Below are positions 32,223 through 36,808 of a DNA stretch of 36,808 nt, in pieces. Made by a program: the position numbers and the translations under genes. Each line of letters starts with the position of its first letter. Positions within the stretch are counted from its first letter, which is position 1. The notes under the pieces are model-generated. The model searched no databases. It was not told the DNA's origin and saw nothing but the letters and a program-made list of their open reading frames with translations. This DNA comes from Verrucomicrobiota bacterium (GTDB lineage: Bacteria > Verrucomicrobiota > Kiritimatiellia > RFP12 > UBA1067). The stretch spans positions 1 through 36,808 of the forward strand of contig JAKJGY010000026.1 in the NCBI GenBank assembly GCA_022704145.1. The letters run 5' to 3'.

Positions 32223-32693
32223 TCAGTTCGGCACCCACTCCCGGGAACGCCGCACCTCCCAGCGCCCGGGCTGCCAGGCCCGGTAGCGTCTTCCGAACGC
32301 ATCAGCCGTCTCAACCCAGCACCCCTCCACCCAGACCTGCTGCTCGCGCTCAACCCAGTAACCGCCAGCAACCACCACCGGTGCGACAGGCTGCAGGCAG
32401 ACCACGGGCGGCGGCGCGCAGACGACCGGGCGCGGCGCGCAAAAGACCGGAGCCGGAGCGCAAACCCGATGCGCCGGATAGCGCACTGGCGCACAGACCG
32501 ACGGCAGGCGCGGACCGCAAGGCCCGCCCGTGTGCGCGCCACGTCCGCCACTCGTCACCCCCACGCTTAGGAACCCCCCGTCGCCACGCATCCCGAACCC
32601 CACACTCCAGCGATCCGCCCGCGCCTCCGCCGCACCCAGGACCGCTAAGACCACCATGAACCCCGTCATCCGCGTCACGCCGCTCGTGTTCAT
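32223..32693 (-). CDS. Small exported Cys/Pro-rich protein with WxxGxW-like C-terminus
   Basis: From ATG 32693 (GGAGGG a few bases upstream) the protein has 156 residues: a signal peptide (hydrophobic MTGFMVVLAVLGAAEARA), a Gly-rich stretch, then a low-complexity region of Cys-Ala-Pro repeats (~70-100; CAPAPVFCAPRPVVCAPPPV), and a C-terminal aromatic part (YWVEREQQVWVEGCWVE, AWQPGRWE, REWVPN) recalling WxxGxW/YxW repeat proteins. An in-frame start at 32756 is possible but would bury the signal peptide. It converges on the PATR gene terminator and is divergent from pyrF. Function is unknown; an envelope protein with disulfides or metal-binding cysteines is a guess. Confidence 0.7.
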   Translation of the reverse strand: MNTSGVTRMTGFMVVLAVLGAAEARADRWSVGFGMRGDGGFLSVGVTSGGRGAHTGGPCGPRLPSVCAPVRYPAHRVCAPAPVFCAPRPVVCAPPPVVCLQPVAPVVVAGGYWVEREQQVWVEGCWVETADAFGRRYRAWQPGRWEVRRSREWVPN

Positions 32694-32886
32694 ACGCCCT
32701 CCCTTCTCCAGTTCCCCGCAAAGCACTCGCCCTACGTCCGAACCTTGTTTAGTCACTCACTTTAAACGCATGATTAATTCCGATATTGGGTCACCGCCGA
32801 ACATTTTTTTCTGACTTCCGATTGCCCCCCTCTCGCAGTTATGGCTTAATACGCCTGTCCCCACATCGGAACGAAGGAGATCCCGT

Positions 32887-33585
32887 ATGACACCGACCCT
32901 GATCGTCGCCCTGGACGTCCCCACGCTCGCCGAAGTCGGACCGATCATCGACCGGCTCGGAGACACTGTCAGTTTCTATAAGATCGGCCTTGAGCTGTTC
33001 AGCGCCGAGGGCCCGGACGTCGTTCGCGCCGTCACACGCCGCGGCAAAAGGGTCTTCCTTGACCTCAAGCTGCACGACATCCCCCGTACCGTCGAACGCG
33101 CGGTCCGTTCCGGCGCGGCCCTGGGCGTCGACCTGATGACCCTCCACGCTGCGGGCGGCAAAGCCATGATCCAGGCCGCCCGCGACGCGGCGGACGCCTG
33201 CGGCCCTCACGCCCCCAAAATCCTAGCGGTGACGGTCCTGACCAGCCTCGACCAGTCCGACCTTGCGGATCTCGGCATCGCCCGCGACGTGCGCGCGCAG
33301 GTCGAGTCGCTCGGCTCGCTCGCCTGCGGCAACGGCGCCGACGGCATTGTCTGCTCGCCGCGCGAGGTCGCCCGCATGCGCGCCCTTCTCGGCCCGGACG
33401 CCCTGCTCGTGACGCCCGGCGTACGCCCGGCCGGAGCGGAACTCGGCGATCAGAAACGCGTCGCCACGCCCTCCCAGGCCGTACGCGACGGCTCGACCCA
33501 CCTGGTGGTCGGCAGACCGATCCTGGAGGCGCCAGACCCTGCCGCCGCAGCGCGGGCCATCGTGGCCGAGATGTGCGGCGCTTGA
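32887..33585 (+). CDS. pyrF: Orotidine 5'-phosphate decarboxylase
   Basis: Last step of UMP synthesis: OMP to UMP plus CO2. The 232-residue TIM-barrel protein has the N-terminal LIVALDVPT strand, the Lys in FYKIGLELF, the catalytic DLKLHDIPRTVERAV motif, VTVLTS, GIVCSPREV and the phosphate-binding GVRPAGAELGDQKRV and VVGRPI. It is the subfamily I (E. coli/Bacillus-like) form. AAGGAG lies upstream of ATG 32887. First gene of a likely operon with the endonuclease Q homologue (10-base gap) and queH. Confidence 0.97.
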   Translation: MTPTLIVALDVPTLAEVGPIIDRLGDTVSFYKIGLELFSAEGPDVVRAVTRRGKRVFLDLKLHDIPRTVERAVRSGAALGVDLMTLHAAGGKAMIQAARDAADACGPHAPKILAVTVLTSLDQSDLADLGIARDVRAQVESLGSLACGNGADGIVCSPREVARMRALLGPDALLVTPGVRPAGAELGDQKRVATPSQAVRDGSTHLVVGRPILEAPDPAAAARAIVAEMCGA

Positions 33586-33595
33586 GGTTAGACCG

Positions 33596-34879
33596 ATGAC
33601 CACCGCGACCTACGCCGACCTGCACGTCCACTCGCGCTACTCCCGGGCGACCAGCCCCGCCTGTACGCCGGAAGGGCTCTTCCGCCACGCCCAGCTCAAA
33701 GGCGTCGGCCTGGTCGGCACCGGCGACTGTACGCATCCTGGCTGGCTGTCCGAGCTGTCCGAGAAGCTGATCCCCGACGCGCCGGGCCTCTACGCCCTGC
33801 GCCCCGAGCTGCGTGCGGCTGCGGCGGCCGATGTGCCCGAGGCCTGTCGCGCGCCCGTCCGTTTCATGATCACTGGAGAGATCAGCAGCATCTACTCCCG
33901 CGGTGGCCGCGTCCGTAAGGTCCATAGCCTCGTGTGGCTGCCCTCCCTGGAGGCCGCCGCACAGCTCAGCGCCCGCCTCGCCCGCGTGGGCAACGTCCTC
34001 TCCGACGGCCGCCCTATCCTCGGTCTCGACCCGCGCGACCTGCTCACCCTGCTCCTCGACATCGATCCTGGCGCCGCCCTGGTCCCCGCCCACATCTGGA
34101 CGCCCTGGTTCTCGATGCTCGGCGCGAAATCGGGGTTCGACTCGGTCGAGGAGTGCTTCGGCGACCTCACGCCCCACATCTTCGCCGTCGAGACCGGGCT
34201 CTCCTCCGACCCGCCCATGAACCACCGCATCCGCTGCCTCGACCCCTTGGCGCTGGTCTCGAACTCCGACCTCCACTCCCCCGCCAATCTCGGGCGTAAC
34301 GCCAACCTCTTCTTTGGCGAGCTGACCTATCCTCGCCTGCTCGACGGCCTCCGCTCCCGCGACCCGGCCGTCTGCGGCGGCACCGTCGACCTCTTTCCCG
34401 AAGAGGGCAAATACCACCTGGACGGCCACCGTTCCTGCGGCGTGCGGCTGGAACCCGCGGACAGCCTCGCGCGTGGCAACCGTTGCCCGGCCTGCGGTAA
34501 GGAGCTGACCATCGGCGTGCTCCACCGCGTCGTCGAGCTGGAGCGGGGGCAGTCGCAGTCGCAGGCGTCCGGAAAGGTACGCCGCCTCCCCTACCGACAC
34601 ATCATCCCGCTGCCCGAGCTGCTCGGTCAGATGCTCGGCTGCGCCCCCGCCTCGAAGAAGGTCGCCACGGCTTACGGGCGTACGCTCGCCGCAGCCGGCC
34701 CCGAACTCCCCCTCCTGCTGGACGCCGACGCCGCGACGCTCGCAGGACTTGGCGAACTCGGCGCCCGCATCCTTCGTGTGCGCGAGGGCCGTGTCGTGCG
34801 GCAGGGCGGATATGACGGCGAGTACGGCGTCATCCGTGTGGCCGACGACGCCTGCCAGACCACCTCAGCCTCCCCATGA
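33596..34879 (+). CDS. Endonuclease Q homologue (PHP-type deaminated-base repair nuclease)
   Basis: A 427-residue member of the EndoQ family, which nicks DNA 5' of deaminated bases (uracil, hypoxanthine, xanthine) and abasic sites. Metal-binding PHP motifs are in order: DLHVHSRYS (His-x-His), VGTGDCTHPGW, ITGEISSIYS, VPAHIWTPWFS and NSDLHSP (Asp-x-His). Next comes the family's zinc region: KYHLDGHRSCGVRLEP, then CPACGKELTIGVLHRV, at ~285-315. The family was first characterised in Thermococcales, with scattered bacterial members. ATG 33596 follows TTGAGG. The last codons overlap queH (ATGA). The C-terminal third (~340-427) is less recognisable but has helix-hairpin-helix-like LGELGARILRVREG. 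Confidence 0.88.
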   Translation: MTTATYADLHVHSRYSRATSPACTPEGLFRHAQLKGVGLVGTGDCTHPGWLSELSEKLIPDAPGLYALRPELRAAAAADVPEACRAPVRFMITGEISSIYSRGGRVRKVHSLVWLPSLEAAAQLSARLARVGNVLSDGRPILGLDPRDLLTLLLDIDPGAALVPAHIWTPWFSMLGAKSGFDSVEECFGDLTPHIFAVETGLSSDPPMNHRIRCLDPLALVSNSDLHSPANLGRNANLFFGELTYPRLLDGLRSRDPAVCGGTVDLFPEEGKYHLDGHRSCGVRLEPADSLARGNRCPACGKELTIGVLHRVVELERGQSQSQASGKVRRLPYRHIIPLPELLGQMLGCAPASKKVATAYGRTLAAAGPELPLLLDADAATLAGLGELGARILRVREGRVVRQGGYDGEYGVIRVADDACQTTSASP

Positions 34880-35439
34880 ACGTCCTGCTCCACACCTGCT
34901 GCGCCCCTTGCGCCAGCCACTGCCTTGTCGCCCTGCGCGAGCTGGGCCATGACGTCACCCTGTTCTTCTCGAATGACAACCTCGCCCCTGCCGACGAGTT
35001 CGCGCGCCGCCTCGACGCCGTGCGCCTGCTGTCCGAGCGCCTCGGCGCGCCGCTCCAGGCGCCGCCCGCCGAGCACGACCGCTGGCTGCGCGAGGCGGCG
35101 TGCGGCCTGGAGGCCGCGCCCGAGCGCGGCGCGCGCTGCGGCCGCTGTTTCCGCTACAGCCTCTGCCGCACCCGCGACGCCATGCTGCGCGGCGGCTTTG
35201 ACGCCTTCACGACCTCGCTGAGCGTCAGCCCCCACAAGCAGACCCAAACGCTCTTCGCCCTAGGCCGCGAGCTGGATCCCGGGCGTTTCCTGGCCCTCGA
35301 CTTCAAGAAACAGGACGGCTTCGCGCGCAGCCTCCGCCTGTCGGCCGAGTTGGGCCTCTACCGTCAGACGTACTGCGGCTGCGAGTTCAGCCTGCGGCGA
35401 CCGCCTGACCGCACGCCCCCCGTCCAGCAGCAGGTCTGA
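34876..35439 (+). CDS. queH: Epoxyqueuosine reductase QueH
   Basis: Final step of queuosine synthesis: reduction of epoxyqueuosine to queuosine in tRNA; QueH (DUF208) replaces the cobalamin enzyme QueG. The 187-residue protein has the conserved cysteine motifs LLHTCCAPCASHC, ARCGRCFRYSLCRTR and RQTYCGCEFSLRR (iron-sulfur and iron ligands), plus TTSLSVSPHKQ and LDFKKQDGF. The start codon overlaps the endonuclease Q stop (ATGA), implying coupling. Other que genes are not in the window. A tRNA gene follows, but it is tRNA-Thr, which is not a queuosine tRNA (those are Tyr, His, Asn and Asp). Confidence 0.95.
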   Translation: MNVLLHTCCAPCASHCLVALRELGHDVTLFFSNDNLAPADEFARRLDAVRLLSERLGAPLQAPPAEHDRWLREAACGLEAAPERGARCGRCFRYSLCRTRDAMLRGGFDAFTTSLSVSPHKQTQTLFALGRELDPGRFLALDFKKQDGFARSLRLSAELGLYRQTYCGCEFSLRRPPDRTPPVQQQV

Positions 35440-35459
35440 CCGCAGGCTGACCCGCGCGC

Positions 35460-35488
35460 TTGTCAGAACCCCGCATCTGTGCTATTTT
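35460..35488 (+). promoter_or_regulatory. Promoter of tRNA-Thr
   Basis: TTGTCA (35460-35465), 17-base spacer, TATTTT (35483-35488). The predicted start near 35495 lies just before the tRNA at 35504. Confidence 0.5.
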
Positions 35489-35503
35489 CGCACCTTATCT
35501 GAC

Positions 35504-35579
35504 GCCAGCATAGCTCAGTTGGTAGAGCACTTGATTTGTAATCATGAGGTCATCGGTTCGAACCCGATTGCTGGCTCCA
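35504..35579 (+). tRNA. tRNA-Thr, anticodon TGT
   Basis: A 76-base cloverleaf: acceptor GCCAGCA/TGCTGGC, D arm GCTC-AGTTGGTA-GAGC, anticodon loop TTTGTAA with anticodon TGT at 35537-35539, T arm ATCGG-TTCGAAC-CCGAT, discriminator T and encoded CCA (35577-35579). It aligns position by position with E. coli tRNA-Thr(TGT). The anticodon stem CTTGA/TCATG has one U-U mismatch at pair 28-42. Confidence 0.95.
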
Positions 35580-35678
35580 GCACAATTCCCGAATCCTTGG
35601 CGAAGGCGGTTTTGGGTCTCAACCCCATCAATCCACCCTTCCATCTTAACCGTCCGGGTTGCGGGCTCCACTCGCCTT

Positions 35679-35713
35679 TGAATGGCTGGAAAACCATTGC
35701 CGGCAGCCATTCA
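35679..35713. repeat. 10-bp inverted repeat (stem-loop)
   Basis: TGAATGGCTG (35679-35688) and CAGCCATTCA (35704-35713) are perfect complements around a 15-base loop. No second copy was noticed elsewhere in the window. It could be a terminator-like or dispersed element; the T/A-rich sequence following is weak support for termination. Confidence 0.4.
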
Positions 35714-35837
35714 TTATTTGACAGGATTGCGCCTGACGGCGCCACTGTAGACTTACGAAAGCGAAGCGTTTCCATTTGTTGTGGGCTCGTAAGAGCCTTC
35801 TCACAGTGCGCGTTGGATCAAATTTTGAATTGCTGGA

Positions 35838-35867
35838 TTGCCCGGGATGGCATAGAAATGCTAAATT
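35838..35867 (+). promoter_or_regulatory. Weak sigma-70 promoter candidate for the LamG gene
   Basis: TTGCCC (35838-35843), 18-base spacer, TAAATT (35862-35867); each box matches four of six consensus bases. A start near 35874 would leave a ~39-base leader. Confidence 0.3.
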
Positions 35868-35912
35868 AAAGCTGATATTCAAATTGCGTGAGTGTGTCGG
35901 AGGGTGATCACA

Positions 35913-36722
35913 ATGAGCAGCTTAAGGTCTGGACTGTGTGTGCTAGCCGTCATGTGTGCGGCACTTCCTATCGTCGCGCGTGCAGGCGTCTATGATAGCG
36001 TGGCGGCCTGGTGGCACTTTGACTACGACCCCAACGCCAACGGCCGGGCCGAACTCGACGAGATCCGCGACCAGCGCTACTGGGGCACGGCGGCTGTGAA
36101 GGACACGAACGGCAAGCACGCGACGTCACTGACCGGCCTGCTCGGCGCACTCCAGTGGGCGACCAGCGTGTCGAACGGGCCCGCAGGCGGCCTGAATTAC
36201 GGTAACCGGTCGATGCGCTTTTCGCCCGCCGTCGACGCCAACGGGCAGGTCTGGCCCGACACCTTCCAGGTGAACGGCCTCGGGCTGGCCGGCTCGGCCA
36301 CGCTGGTCACGCGCTTTCGCTGGGACGGGCCCGCCGCTGCGGGCCAGGCGAATTATTGGCTCTACAACAACCGTCTGGAGTGGAACGCCTTCCGCGGCTG
36401 GCTGTTCGGGATCATGACCAACGCCTCCGGCAGTTATCTCTCCTTTTATACGCAGAAGTCGACCTCCAACTCCGATGTGCTCATCACCACCAACGCCTGG
36501 TACGACATCGCGATGGTGCTGACCGACTACGGGACGAACCAGGTGGGCACGGTCGAGTTCTATGCCTGGAAAGAGGGCGGCTCGCTGGTCTACCGGAAAT
36601 ACAATAACGCCGGCATCACCAACTCCATCAACCCGACCCCTTATACCATCGTCGGCAGCGAGAACCACGTCAACAATTACGGGCACCTCACGAAAATCTG
36701 TGGGTGTACTCGGGCGGCATAG
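35913..36722 (+). pseudogene. Exported LamG-like protein, 3' end replaced by an insertion sequence
   Basis: ATG 35913 is preceded by GGAGG nine bases upstream; an in-frame ATG at 35892 lacks this. The signal peptide (MSSLRSGLCVLAVMCAALPIVARAG) leads to a concanavalin/LamG-like jellyroll: VAAWWHFDYDPNANG, NRSMRFSPAVDANG, GSATLVTRFRWDG, NAWYDIAMVLTDYG and YTIVGSENH, a typical order for such domains in PVC secreted proteins. Native sequence ends at 36681; from 36682 the frame runs into the IS end and stops 13 codons later (tail [12 protein letters not shown]). The jellyroll's last strands are missing and any C-terminal part of the gene lies beyond the IS. Likely an IS-interrupted gene. Function is unknown; carbohydrate or protein binding at the surface is typical. 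Confidence 0.7.
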
Positions 36723-36808
36723 GCAGGTCACCCAAGGCATGAAACAAGGCGATTTTGCGGATTTCCGGGTTGCGGAAGCCCCTCGCCAAATTGGATACGA
36801 GTCCGGCG
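36682..36808 (-). mobile_element. End of an insertion sequence (right-hand copy)
   Basis: 36682-36805 is the exact reverse complement of 1-124, with three more bases at the window edge. The element's terminus GGCACC starts at 36682 inside the LamG-like gene. Because both window ends show the same IS end, two copies must face each other in inverted orientation, or the ends share one collapsed assembly repeat. Confidence 0.75.
36688..36807 (-). CDS. Transposase, C-terminal fragment (second copy)
   Basis: On the minus strand a frame enters from the right edge and encodes 39 residues ending PPEYTHRFS before the stop at 36690-36688. It is identical to the fragment at 2-118 with one extra residue at the edge. 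It shows the ARGFRNPE motif of probable ISL3-like transposases. It is cut by the window boundary. Confidence 0.6.
   Translation of the reverse strand, partial: AGLVSNLARGFRNPEIRKIALFHALGDLPMPPEYTHRFS

Larger units (their letters stand above)
35580..35912 (+). other. Intergenic region after tRNA-Thr
   Basis: 333 bases, less GC-rich than the surroundings, with no ORF resembling a protein. It holds a 10-bp inverted repeat at 35679-35713, a small hairpin GGCTC-GTAA-GAGCC at 35784-35797, and a possible promoter for the LamG gene at 35838-35867. ORFs across the tRNA on either strand are shadows. Confidence 0.6.

Noticed and set aside
35542..35775. Minus-strand ORFs over tRNA-Thr ending in GFEPMTS or containing NRVRTDDLMITNQ
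   Set aside because: These are the well-known spurious peptides produced by translating the complement of a tRNA gene.

Overview
The window looks like a chromosomal segment of a GC-rich bacterium of the PVC group, most likely Kiritimatiellota or another Verrucomicrobiota-like lineage. This is inferred from the mix of genes: a V-type (not F-type) ATPase with subunit order D-I-K, a giant secreted autotransporter-associated beta-strand repeat (PATR) protein, a DUF1080 secreted sugar-hydrolase-like protein, a LamG-like secreted protein and a rubredoxin. No 16S gene is present, so the taxonomic call is soft.

Layout. Both ends carry the same 124-bp sequence in inverted orientation (1-124 and 36682-36805). 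It encodes the last ~39 residues of a DDE-type transposase and ends in GGCACC, so I read it as one end of an insertion sequence (IS) present in two facing copies. The left copy abuts a rubredoxin gene at its start codon; the right copy interrupts a LamG-like gene.

From 343 to 12070 a minus-strand cluster reads purF - gltB - gltD - pyrG - purC - NifA-like sigma-54 activator. Three of its five enzymes (PurF, GltB, PyrG) hydrolyse glutamine. Divergently, after a 432-bp regulatory gap, lies carB, the synthetase partner of another glutamine amidotransferase. carB is preceded by a consensus sigma-54 promoter (TGGCAC-N5-TTGCT at 12439-12454), with TGTC/GACA palindromes further upstream that could be enhancer sites. 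Together they suggest that glutamine-consuming biosynthesis is tied to nitrogen status through the local sigma-54 activator.

Next come V-ATPase subunits D, I and K, with their own sigma-70-like promoter and a structured leader but no A/B/E genes nearby, then a HAD-like phosphatase. Convergent to these is the operon rplU-rpmA-obg. The K subunit keeps the Thr/Gln/Gln/Glu ligand set of Na+-binding rotor rings.

From 21910 to 32693 are mainly envelope and secreted proteins: a DUF1080 protein, a DUF523-DUF1722 protein (probably cytoplasmic, iron-sulfur), a beta-propeller protein with an EF-hand-like loop, a ~1980-residue PATR protein broken by a one-base frameshift near 27409, and a small Cys/Pro-rich exported protein. 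From 32887 to 35439 an operon encodes pyrF, an endonuclease Q homologue and queH. It is followed by tRNA-Thr(TGT), a 333-bp AT-richer gap and the IS-interrupted LamG gene.
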